Assembly: GCF_014898055.3 (NCBI RefSeq)
Contig: NW_023601543.1
Span: forward strand, 61,455,782-61,519,781
Source of the DNA: Talpa occidentalis
Taxonomy: Eukaryota > Chordata > Mammalia > Eulipotyphla > Talpidae
Length of the DNA: 64,000 bases
Direction: 5' to 3'
Position 1 is the stretch's first letter, and every line of letters starts with the position of its first letter. Positions 10,527-21,372 of this stretch are shown here, piece after piece. Position numbers and translations under genes: made by a program. Below the pieces are notes generated by a model. The model ran no database searches, was not told the DNA's origin, and saw only the letters and a program-made list of their open reading frames with translations.

Positions 10527-11636
10527 GGTGTTTCTAAGATTCCCGTTTCCATGATTTTATGCAGGTATTCAGTTAAGAAGGCTCTCAACCAGTGCCAGAA
10601 AGCATTAGCCCATAATTTTTAAATTTTCATATAGTGCATTATATACCTTAGAGGTATGCAGGTGTGCAGTCAGGTTTGCCTAATGTTGACGTAACAAACA
10701 TGTGAACCATGAGATTTCTTCAGGTATTGAGTATAATTCGTACCTAACATGGGGGTTGATATTAAGTTTTAGAAGATCCGGGTACTGTTGTGGTTCCCTT
10801 AATGCTGTAGGTAACTAAGATGCTCTGGTGGAGGCTTTGTTCATTTTTATTAATTTTTCTTTGTACAAGAAAAACAATTTGTGTCTTTCAATCCTTAAAC
10901 ACATATGTTATACATGTTTTTTTAATGGTTCCGGCAGGTACGGTAGCACAGTGAACCTAACAAAGGTCTTCAAAGGGAACCTGTAGTAACTAGGTATGTG
11001 ATCAGGTGAGTCTTGCCAATACAGTTCTTTTGATCTTCAGATGTGTAGCTAAGTGAGGATGGTGTCTCTTCACACAGACTTGTACCCAATTATTTTTTTA
11101 TTTTTGCAGGTATCCTCTTAAGTATTTTTCTAGCATATGGTAGGTGATGGTCTGATGATAACTTGCTAGAGACATTCTTAGTTTCTGTATCTATATAATT
11201 AATGTATGTGAGTCTCTCATATACTTTGTTTTTGTATAGTTAAGAAATTAATTTGTCTCTAGTAATACAAGTTACAATGTTGCATTTTATATTCTTCTTT
11301 AAATATGAATTGTATTTAACTTACAAATGAAAGACATCTGTGAGCTTCCAGGTAATTTGACATATTACCCTTTATAGTGTTATGGACAGAGGAATTGCTG
11401 CAGGTTTCCCTTTAAGAGAAGAATATCTCCCCAGGATATGACCTCACAATTGAGACCGTATCCAGGCAGTATTGGTGGGTCTGAAATGGTACATGAAGGG
11501 GTGTTTGCAGGTTATATGCATAATGAGACATGCAGAAACACATGTATGACCATCTATTTTTCAGATTCAAGGGACCACATCACTGAAAGTCACTCAGTGG
11601 AAGCGACTGGGACATTCCTAGTGTGAAGTAAATGAT
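10527..11636 (+). repeat. Paralogue of 1605-2270 plus array-like lead-in
   Basis: 10,950-11,636 parallels 1605-2270 block for block (CTAGGTATGTGATCAGGTGAG, TCAGATGTGTAGCTAAGTGA, CAGAGGAATTGCTGCAGG, TATCCAGGCAGTATTGGTGG). By eye the mismatch is well above allelic level. It is cut by the assembly gap. 10,560-10,780 holds E-like text (CAGGTATTCAGTTAAGAAGG). Confidence 0.8.
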
Positions 11637-11736
11637 NNNNNNNNNNNNNNNNNNNNNNNNNNNNNNNNNNNNNNNNNNNNNNNNNNNNNNNNNNNNNNNN
11701 NNNNNNNNNNNNNNNNNNNNNNNNNNNNNNNNNNNN
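11637..11736. other. Assembly gap, exactly 100 N
   Basis: A run of 100 N, the usual placeholder for a gap of unknown size. Array-type sequence lies on the left and antisense L1 ORF2 on the right. Adjacency, distance and orientation across it are not established. Confidence 1.
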
Positions 11737-13998
11737 CAAGAGTTCTTTTTCTCCACATCCTCGCCACATTTGTTGTTGCTAGTTTTTTTAATATGTGCCA
11801 TTCTCACGGTGTGAGATGGTATCTCATGGTAGTTTTGATTTGCATTTCCCTGATACAAGTGATGTTGAACATTTTCATATGTCTGTTGGCCATTTGCATT
11901 TCTTTCAGAGAAGTTTCTTTTAGCTCTTCTGCCCATTTTTTGACTGGATTTTTTCTTTGTTGTTGCTGAGTCTCATCAGCTCTTTGCAGATTTTTGTGAT
12001 CAGTCCTTCTTCATTAGTGTTGGGTGAAAAATGTTCTCCCAGTTGGTGGGGTTTCTCTTTGTTTTTGTTATTGTCTCTTTTGCTGCTGCAGAAGCTCTTT
12101 AATTTTGATGTAGTCCAGCTGTTATCTTTCTCTTCACTATCACTGCTTTGGGTGATGGTCTGTAAAGATGTCTTTGATGTGCAAATCCGGTAGTGTTTCG
12201 CCTATATTTCCTTCTATGTATTTTATGGTTTCAGGTCTTATGTCTGTTCTTTAATCCATTTTGAGTTGATTTTGTGTATGGTGTGAGGTAGTGGTCAAGC
12301 TTCATTCTTTTGCATGTAGCGACCCAGTTTTCAGCACCATTTATTGAACAAACTTTCTTTGCTCCAATGCATAGTCTTTGCTCCTTTGTCAAAGATTAGT
12401 TGACCAAATCTGGGTTATTTCTGGATTTTCTATTCGATTCCATTGGTCTGTATGTCTGTTCTTGTTCCAATACCATGCAGTTTTGATGATTAGGCTTTGT
12501 AGTATAGTTTGAAGTCTGGAGTGTGATGCCTCCATTTCCTTCTTTTTTTTTCAGTAGAGCTTTGGCTATTCGGGGTTTTTGGTGATTCCATATGAATTTC
12601 ATCAATATTGTTCTATTTCTTTGAAGAATGCCTTGAGATTTTGATTGGAATAGCATTGAATCTGATATTGCTTTTGGTAGGATGGCCTTTTAATAATGTT
12701 TATTCTTCCATCCATGAGCAGGGGATGTCTTTCCATTTCTTTGTGTCTTCTTCTATTTCTTTTAACAGTGTTTTATAGTTTTTCTTTGTATAGGTCTTTA
12801 CCTCTTTGTTAGATTTATTCAATATTTGATTTTTTTTGTTTCGATAATAAAAGGGTGTTTTTTTGATTTCATCTTCTTCATATTATTGTTTGTGTATAGG
12901 AAGGCTACTGACTTTTGCGTGTGTTGATTTTGTACCCTGCACTTTACTGAATTGATTGATGAGTTGAATTAGTTTTTCTGTGGAGATTTGGGGTTCTCTA
13001 TGTATATTATCATATCATCTGCAAATAGTGATAGTTTGACTTCTTCTTTTCCTATTTGGATTCCTTGGATGTTTTCTCTTGTCTTATTGCTCTGGCTAGG
13101 ACTTCCAGTATTATATTGAAAGCAGTGGTGAGAGTGGACATCCTTGTCTTGTTCCAGATCTTAATGGATTGCTTTCAGCTTTTCACCATTGAGAATGATA
13201 CTGGCTGTTGGCTTGTCATAGATGGCCTTTATGATGTTGATGTATGTCCTTGTATCCCAAGAATTTCAAGGGCTTTTATCATGAATGGGTGGGTTGTTGA
13301 CTTTGTCGAAAGCTTTCTCAGCATCTATTGATTTATCATATGGTTTTTATATTTTTTTGTTGATGTGTTGGATAACGTTGATTGATTTTCGGATGTTAAA
13401 CCATCCTTGTGCCCTGGAATGAATCAACTTGGTCGTGGTAAATTATCTTATGGATACATTGTTGGATTCTGATAGCTAAATTTTATTGAGGATTTTTGCA
13501 TCAGTGTTCATTAGGGAGATTGGCCTATAGTTTTCCTTTTTTGTGTTGTCCTTATTCGGTTTTGGTATTAGTGTAATATTGGCTTCATAGAACGGTGGTA
13601 TTGTCCCTTCCTTCTCAATTTTTTGGAAGAGTTTGGTGAAGGATAGGCACTAATTCGTCTCTGAATGTTTGGTAGAATTCATTTGTAAATCCATCAGGTC
13701 CTGGGCTTTTGTTTTGGGGAGGTTTTTAATTACCATTCAATTTCGCTGTGTAATGGTCTGTTTAGGTGTTCTATTTCTCTTTATCTAGCTTGGGTGATTG
13801 TAGAGTTGTAGGAATTTGTCCATCTCTCTAGATTGTTGAACTTGTTTCCATATAACTGTTCATTAGTAGTTATGATTATTCTTTGATTTCTGCTGTGTCC
13901 GTTGTGATTTCTCCTCTTTCATTTATGATTCTGTGTATTTGTGCTTTCTCCCTTTTTTCCTTTGTGAGCCTGGCTAGGGGTTTGTCTATTTTATTTGC
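11737..13998 (-). mobile_element. LINE-1 with ORF2 reverse-transcriptase remnants
   Basis: Antisense L1 running from the ORF2 C-terminal region (at the gap) through the reverse-transcriptase domain. On the minus strand the catalytic box reads FADD (13,014-13,025) and an [11 protein letters not shown] motif lies at about 13,690-13,712. Many single-base losses break the frame. The 3' end is lost in or beyond the gap. The 5' truncation point is about 13,998, where GAGGACTTCTTAATAGGTCA (array block before A) resumes. Confidence 0.9.
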
Positions 13999-16130
13999 TG
14001 AGGACTTCTTAATAGGTCAACTGCTTTCATGAGACCAATAAAGCCAGCATCCCTGATATCCAAGCTAAGTGATGCTCTGCACCTTCATCACATCAGACCA
14101 TCTGATCTTCAGGTATGCAGGTAAGTGAGATCACGTTCTCAGCATGGTGTTCGCCTGTTGTTTTACAAGGGTTCTGTTAAGTTTGTTCCATGTATGCAGG
14201 TATGAGATTATTTTATAGTGGGCCTTATTTACATACATGTCAATAATTTTGTTTTCAAGATCCAATATATCAACTTTTGTTGTCTGTATTCTGATCAAAT
14301 TCAATTTCACACCAGCAATCTTAGTAAACTTGAGATGTTATTGTCCTCTTGTTTAGAAAGTATTCATTTCATACACTTACAAGGATAGATGAGTGTGCAG
14401 ATGCCAAAGTATTTCAGAAAATTGTTTATCACATTTTTATCCATGGTCTCATGTTGCTATTCCTTTAGGAGAGGATGGTATCTCTTCAGAGTTTTAACTT
14501 CAGATTACTGCAATTACACAGGTACCATTGTTTATTCTCAAAATTATGCAATTGCTCAAGGGAAAATGCGGCATCCTGATGAAATAAGATTTATAGTAAA
14601 GTGATGTTCCACAAAATGTTTTCAAGTTCATTTGAAAACATCTTGGCAATGCTATCAAACAGGTATCTGGGTAAGTATTGATGTGGGCCAACTCTCAGCC
14701 CACATCTCCTGACCTTCATACATTTAGGTAATTGTTGATGCTGGAACTAACACTTTTATTGGCATGTTTCTTTGTAAGTAACCTGTTCAGATCTTTGGTG
14801 GTACACAGGTATCATATGATGTGCATTATCTCATGAAGATATGCTATATCTCCCTAACTATTGTTTTCAAGGATCACATTAACCTTTCTTGACACAGTTA
14901 ACTTGTACTTGATAATACTAACAAGCATGAGTTTGTTTGGTCTTAGGTGGAAAAAATATACATTTCTTCTTAACATCACTGAAAGATTGTGAGTATTCAG
15001 TTAGTTTATCATATTGTTCTATTTGTTCACCATAAGATATTTGCAGGTATCCCTTCAAGGGAGGAAGACATATCTTCCTACAGTTAACTGTGAGTTCTGC
15101 AAATTTTAGGTAAAGTTGATGGGTCTCAATATGATATAGTGACAAGAGAATTTGCATACCTGCAGGTACAATGAGACCTGTACCAAGCACATTTCCCACA
15201 ATTGTTTTTCAGGACATCTAAGAGATTATAGTGAGCATATTTGAGGAACTGAATGAGAGACATTGCTGGTGTTGAGGTAAGTGGGGATGTGGGCCTACAG
15301 CATAACACAGACTATCTATTCTTCATATATATAGTTTGGGGTGATGGTGTCCTAAATACTTCTGTAGCCTTAATTTTGTTGCAGGTATTCAGGTAAGAAA
15401 TGATGGTGTCCTTACTGTTGCACTTGAGTTTTTTCTTCATGTATTTACAGAAAAATTTAATTATATAACTGTGAGTTTTTTATATTGGCAACTATATAGG
15501 AGTTTATCATATTTTAACCCCATCTCAATATTTTTTGCAAGATAGCTACATTTCTTCAGTGTGGAAATGATTGTTTTCTGATATGTTTTGACCTTGCTTA
15601 CTGCAAGTGTCCTGGTAAAGATGTTATTTCATGTCAACAAAATGAGTATCATTGCTTAGTGTTGTCCTTGTAGACATTTCATAATATCTTTGTAGGTTCT
15701 TGTCAAGTATCAAAATGGACCCAATATTGCTCATGAGTAAAAGGACCATCCTAGGATACGAGTAAATAATGATGTGTGTATAAATCATAGAATAGATCAT
15801 TGAATCTTCAGATTTCTACATTAGTTGTAATGTTTTCCTCAATAGTTGTTATCATGTTCCTTAGAAGGTGCGCATTAGGAAATAGTAACCTTTGCCAAAT
15901 CCATAGACCATGACATTTTTCTCTGTCTTTAAGATAAAGTTGTTTTTTTTTTTTTTAACTGGGTTTATTGTCATATGCAAGTAATTATCATGACATCCCC
16001 AACCACAGCAGTAATCATGGAAATTTTGGAGGTATCCCAAACAGGAATGTTCTCATATTGGACAATGGTCTTGACCTTGGATTACTACAAATATTCAGGT
16101 AGAATTGGTAATATTGTAATGAAGGGCATT
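13999..16130 (+). repeat. Array unit 2 (A-B-C-D-E-F-G), complete
   Basis: A at 14,090 (CAGACCATCTGATCTTCAGG), post-A TATGAGATTATTTTA (14,200), TATCCATGG block (14,440), B at 14,610, C at 15,030, D at 15,213, E at 15,382 (CAGGTATTCAGGTAAGAAAT), F at 15,670 and G at 15,965-16,120. About 2.13 kb with no transposon inside, so it is a good reference unit. Confidence 0.85.
15366..15402 (+). promoter_or_regulatory. Recurrent acceptor-microexon-donor motif in block E (type example)
   Basis: TTTTGTTGCAG, then GTATTCAG, then GTAAGAAATG: a pyrimidine tract and AG acceptor, 8 nt, and a good donor. The same arrangement recurs in E blocks at about 16,465, 25,122, 27,885 and 30,083, and outside the units at about 36,376. 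Whether it is used in splicing or only binds U1/U2 factors is unknown. Confidence 0.5.
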
Positions 16131-16190
16131 TCTTTTATTTTTTAATTTTTTATTTTTTTAAACAATATTTTCTTTCCCCCACCCCCTCAG
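16131..16190 (-). mobile_element. Tiny L1 3'-UTR scrap at a unit junction
   Basis: TTTTATTTTTTTAAACAATA...CCCACCCCCTCAG matches the last about 60 bp of the L1 tail at 9140-9215. It is followed directly by mid-D array text (TTAACCTGTGAGTTCTGCAA), with no continuing L1. The rest of the L1 and the A-B-C part of the next unit are missing. Confidence 0.65.
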
Positions 16191-17210
16191 TTAACCTGTG
16201 AGTTCTGCAAATTTCAGGTAAAGTCAATGGGTCTCAATATGATATAGTGACAAGGGAATTTGCATACCTGCATATATAATGAGACCTGTGCCAAGCACAT
16301 TTCCCACAATTGTTTTTCAGGCATCTAAGAGATCACAGTGAGCATATTTAAGGTACTAAATGAGAGACAATACTGGTGTTGAGGTAAGTGGGGATGTGGG
16401 CCAACATTACAACACAATCTGCACATATATGATATGTGGTGATGTTGTCCTATAACCTTGATTTTGTTGCAGGTATTCAGGTAAGAAATGAAGGTGTCCC
16501 TACCAATTCTACACTGAGATTTTTCCTGTGTATTTACAGGGAAATTTATTTTTATACCTGCTGGTGTTATATATAGGCATGTGTATAGGTGAGTGTCATG
16601 AATTTCCTCTTCTCAATATTTTCTATAGTTTTTACATTTCTTCACTTTGGAAATGATGCTTTTCTCATCATCTTGACCTTGCCAACTGCAACTGTGCCAG
16701 TAAAGGGGTTATTTCATAGTGATGAAGTGAATATCATTGCTTAGAGTTGTCCTAGTAGACATTTCATAATATCTTTGTAGGTTCTTGTCAATACATCACA
16801 ATGGACCCAATATTGCTCATGAGTAAGAACCTTCCTGGGATGCTAGTAAGTAATGATGTGGGAATAAATCATAGAATAGATCACTGAATCTTCACATAGC
16901 TTAGTGAGTGATGATGGTTTCCCTAACAAATGTTGTTATTGTGTTCTTTTAATTTATTCAGGTAGCAAACAGTAGCCCTTACAAATTACATAGGCCTATC
17001 ATTTTTCTCTATATTTAAGAAATAATTTCTGTTTAAAAATGGGTATATTATCATATTTAGGTAATTGAAATGATGTTTCCAACCACAGCATAACCATGGA
17101 AATTTTGTAGGTACCCAAAAAGGAATGTTCTCAGATTGACATTGGTCTTGACCTTGCATTACTACAAATATTCAGGTAGAATCAGTAATGCCATAATGAA
17201 GGGAATGTCT
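16191..17210 (+). repeat. Array unit 3, partial (late C/D-E-F-G)
   Basis: Starts inside the C/D boundary and contains D at 16,320, E at 16,465, F at 16,755 and G at 17,050-17,200. Blocks A and B are absent, so this copy lost about half its length, probably in the same event that left the L1 scrap at 16,131-16,190. Confidence 0.8.
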
Positions 17211-17811
17211 GAGGGCTTCTTAATATGTCAACTTTTGTCATTTAGACGTATATCATTTGATTTTCAGACACCTTTCCGAGACAAATAAAGCCAACATTCC
17301 TTTTCTCCAAGAAAAGTGACCCTCTGCACCTTCACATCAGACCATCTGATCTTCGGATATGAAGATGGTGACCTCAGCACAGTGTTAGCCTGTTGTTTCA
17401 CAATGGTCCTGACAAGTTTGTTCTACGTATGCAAGTATGATATTATTTTATAGTAGGTCTTATATACATACATGTCAATAGTGATGTTTTCAAGACCCAG
17501 TATATAAACTATTATATGTATTCTGTCAAACTTAATTGTACCCATGTAATCTTAGTAAGCTTCAGATGTTGTCTTCATGTTTAGAAAGTATTTATTTTAC
17601 ACCCATGGTAGTAGATGAGTGTGCAGATTTCAAAGTATTCATCACATTTTTCATCATATTTTTATCCATGGGACTGTTATAGGTATCCCTTCAGGATAGA
17701 ATCGACTCTCTTAGGATTTTTAACTCAGTTTTCTACATTGCACAGGAAACTTTGATGGATCTCAAAATGATACAGTTGCCCAAGGGAATTTGTGGTATCC
17801 TGATGAAATAA

Positions 17812-18093
17812 GATTTTTTTTTAAAGATTTATTTATTTATTTATTTATTTATACAGGCACTGGGTACAGTCAGAAGCGCGGGAGGGTGAGAGAATTCACC
17901 AGAGCCAGAATGGGGAACAGAACAGGCAGACCAGCGAAATACACTGCTGAGGGGAGCAGAGGGCGCTGCAGGAGAGGTCTGTCGCGCCATGTGGGACCCT
18001 TCCCAGCGGCTAGGAATCGAACCAGCGCTGCAGAGGCTGCAGGCAGCTTCTTCGCAGCCCAGCGCTCAACCGCTGTGCCACCAGGGGAGGCCC
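17812..18093 (-). mobile_element. tRNA-derived SINE
   Basis: Full-length antisense GC-rich copy with target duplication CTGATGAAATAAGATTT at 17,800 and about 18,095. It interrupts block B's lead-in. Confidence 0.95.
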
Positions 18094-18306
18094 CCTGATG
18101 AAATAAGATTTATCCTAAAGCAACATTCCATAAAATATTTTCAGGTTCAGTTGAAGACATATTGGCTATCCCATCAAAGGTAATCACAAAATATATGGCA
18201 GGTTGAGGTAAGTATTGATTGGGCCACTGCTCATCACAGATTAGGTGACCTTCTTACATATAGGTAAGTGTTGATTCTATAACTAACACCTTTAATGGCA
18301 TGTTTC

Positions 18307-18589
18307 TTTTTTTTTTTTTTAAAGATTTATTTATTTATTTATACAGGCACTGGGTACAGTCAGAAGCGTGGGAGGGTGAGAGAATTCATTAGAGCCAGAG
18401 CGGGGAGCAGAGCAGGCAGAAGGACCGAAGTACACTGCTGAGGGGAGCAGCGGGCGGCAGGAGAGGTCTGCGCGCCATGTGGGACCCTCCTCCAGTGGCC
18501 GGGGAGCAGCCGGGGTTCACACTGGCACTGCAGAGGCTGCGGGCAGCTTCGCAACCCAGTGCTCAACCGCTGTGCCACCGGGGAGGCCC
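18307..18589 (-). mobile_element. tRNA-derived SINE
   Basis: Full-length antisense GC-rich copy with target duplication GGCATGTTTCTTT at about 18,297 and 18,591. Very similar to the copies at 899 and 17,812, so probably a young subfamily. Confidence 0.95.
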
Positions 18590-19178
18590 TGGCATGTTTC
18601 TTTGAAAGGAACCTATTCAGCTTTTTGGTGGTACACGGGTTTGATATGATGTGAAATTAACTCATGCAGATATTTTATATCTGCCTAACTATTGTTTCAA
18701 ACATCATATTTGTCTTGTTTTTGGTGATATTGTTAATTTGTCACTGATAATGCTAACAATGAGGAGTGTTTGTTTTGGACTTGTTTAGAGATAATGTACT
18801 TTTCTTATTGTTTTTGCAAGGTGATGAGTCTTCATGTATTTTCTCATATTTATTAGTCTTGTTTATTGACCATGGGATTATTGCAGGGCTCCCTTCAAAG
18901 GAGGAAGGCTTATCTTACGCTGTTAACATCTAAGTTCTGCAATTGTACAGGTAATGCGGATTTACCCACAGTGATATAGTGACAAGGGAATTTGTAGATG
19001 TGCAGATATAATGAGACATTTACCAAGCACATTTCCCACAAATGTTTTTCAGGATATCCAAGAGATCCCAGTGAGCCTACTTAGATACTAAGAGATATTG
19101 CTGGTGTCCTAAACCACAACACAGACTCTCTGAACTTCATATATATGGATGAGTAGTAATGGTGTCCCAAACACTTAT

Positions 19179-21372
19179 TTAATTGCACAGTGTATGCATT
19201 TATTATATATATTTTAATTTTATGTATTTTTACATCATTTTTCATTTTTGCACAATGTATGCATTTTCATCTGATTATAGTCTCCATACAATTCCCACCC
19301 ACCCTTGTTTTGATCCTATTCCCTCCTCCCACCCTGTAGTGTGTCTCTGCTTTATAGTTGTTTGTTGATTTTGATTTTTACTTTATTATAATTAGTCATT
19401 TTCCTGGTCCCTTATTTAGGTTTTCTAAATTCCTGCTATGAGTGTGACCATCTGGTATTTTTCTTTTTCTTTCTGGCTTATTTCGCTGAGCATGATCCCT
19501 TCCAGTTCCATCCATGTTGCTGCAAATTGCATGAGTTTATCTTTTTTGATTGCTGAGTAATATTCCATTGTGTATATGTATCACGTCTTGATCCAGTCAC
19601 CTATTTTTCGGAATTTGGGTTGTTTCCATAGCTTAGCTATTGTAAATAGTGCTGCAATAAACACAGAGGTGCAGGTGCCCTTTTGAATTAATGTTTCTGC
19701 TTCCTTCGGGTAAATACCTAGGAGTGGAATTGCTGGATAATATGGAAGCTCTATCTTTATCAGGTTGCAGAATTTCCACACAGCTTTCCATAGTGGTTGG
19801 ACAAGTTTATCCTCCCACCAGCAGTGTAGTAGAGTTCCTTTTCTCCACATACTCACCAACATTTGTTGTTGCTAATTTTTTAAATATGTGCCATTCTCAC
19901 TGGTGTAAGATAGTATCTCATTGTAGTTTTGATTTGCATTTACCTGATTACAAGTGATGATGAAGATCTTTTCATATGCCTGTTGGCCATTTGCATTTCC
20001 TCTTTGGGGACGTTTCTTTTTAGCTCTTCTGCCCATTTCTTAATTGGATTATTTTCTTTTTTTTGAGTCTCATCAGCTTTTTGTAGATTTTTGTGATCAG
20101 TCCTTTATCATTAGTGTTGTATGCAAAAATTTTCTCCCAATCTGTGGGGTGTCTCTTTGTTTTGGTTACTGTCTCTTTTACTCTACAGAAGCTCTTTAAT
20201 TTGGTGTAGTCCCAGGTGTTTACCTTTGCCTTCACTATCACTGCTTTGGGTGATGTGTCTTTAAAGATGTTACTGAAGTGTATGTCATGTAGTGTTTCGC
20301 CTATATTTCCTTCTATATATTTTATGGTTTCAGGTCTTATGTCTAGTTCTTTAATCCATTTTGAATGGGTTTTTGTGCATGGTGTGAGGTAGTAGTCAAG
20401 CTTCATTCTTTTGCATGTAGCGACCCAGTTTTCCCAGCACCATTTACTGAACAAACTTTCTTTGCTCTAGTGCATATTCTTTGCTCCTTTGTCAGAGATT
20501 AGTTGACTGTAAATCTGTGGGTTTGTTTCTAGATTTTCTATTCAGTGCCATTGGTCTGTTTGTCCATTCTTGTTCCAGTACCATGCAGTTTGATTATTGT
20601 GGCTTTGTAGTATAATTTGAAGTCAGGGAGTGTGGTGCCTCCATTCCCTTCTTTTTTTTTTTTTTCAGGAGAGCTTTGGCTGTTTGGGTTTTTGGTGATT
20701 CCATATGAATTTCATCATTATTTGTGCTATTTCTTTGAAGAATGTCATTGAAATTTTTATTGGAATAGCATTGAATCTGTAGATTGCTTTTGGTAGGATG
20801 GCCATTTTGATAATGTTAATTCTTCCAATCCATGAGCAGGGGATGTCTTCCCATTTCTTTGTGTCTTCTTCTATTTCTTTTAACAGTGTTTTATAGTTTT
20901 CTTTGTATAGGTCCTTTACCTATTTGATTAGGTTTATTCCCATGTATTTGATTTTTTTTTTTTTGTTTAGACAATAAAAGGGATGGTTTTCTTGATTTCT
21001 TCTTCAGATTTATTGTTCGTGTATAGGAAGGCTACTGATTTTTTTCGTGTTGATTTTGTATTCTGCTCCTTTACTAAACTGATTGATTAGTTTGATTAGT
21101 TTTTCTGTGGAGTTTTTGGGATTCTCTATGTATATTATCATATCATCTACAAATAGTGATAGTTTAACTTCTTCCATCCCTATTTGTATTCCTTATATGT
21201 CTTTCTCTTGTCTTATTGTCTGGCTAAGACTTCCAATATTATATTGAAAAGCAGTGGTGAGAGTGGACATCCTTGTCTTGTTCCAGATCTTAGTGGAAAT
21301 GCTTTTAACTTTTCACCATTGAGAATGATATTGGCTATGGGCTTGTCATATATGTCCTTTATGATGCCAAAT
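19179..21372 (-). mobile_element. LINE-1, 5'-truncated, antisense
   Basis: The 3' UTR begins near 19,200 (CATTTTTGCACAATGTATGC at about 19,242) and runs through the ORF2 C-terminus into the reverse transcriptase. The minus-strand catalytic box reads FVDD at 21,142-21,153, where family members have FADD, so this copy would be inactive even without its stops. The flanks do not match as a simple insertion: C and D occur on both sides. Confidence 0.9.

Larger units (their letters stand above)
17211..19178 (+). repeat. Array unit 4, A-B-C-D then L1
   Basis: A at 17,338, B at 18,125, C at 18,860 and D at 19,055. Two SINEs (17,812 and 18,307) lie inside. The unit stops in the post-D text (ATATATGGATGAGTAG) where an L1 begins. 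Confidence 0.8.

Noticed and set aside
11580..11936. Frame passing through the N gap
   Set aside because: Reading through 100 N is meaningless; both sides are unrelated (array and L1).
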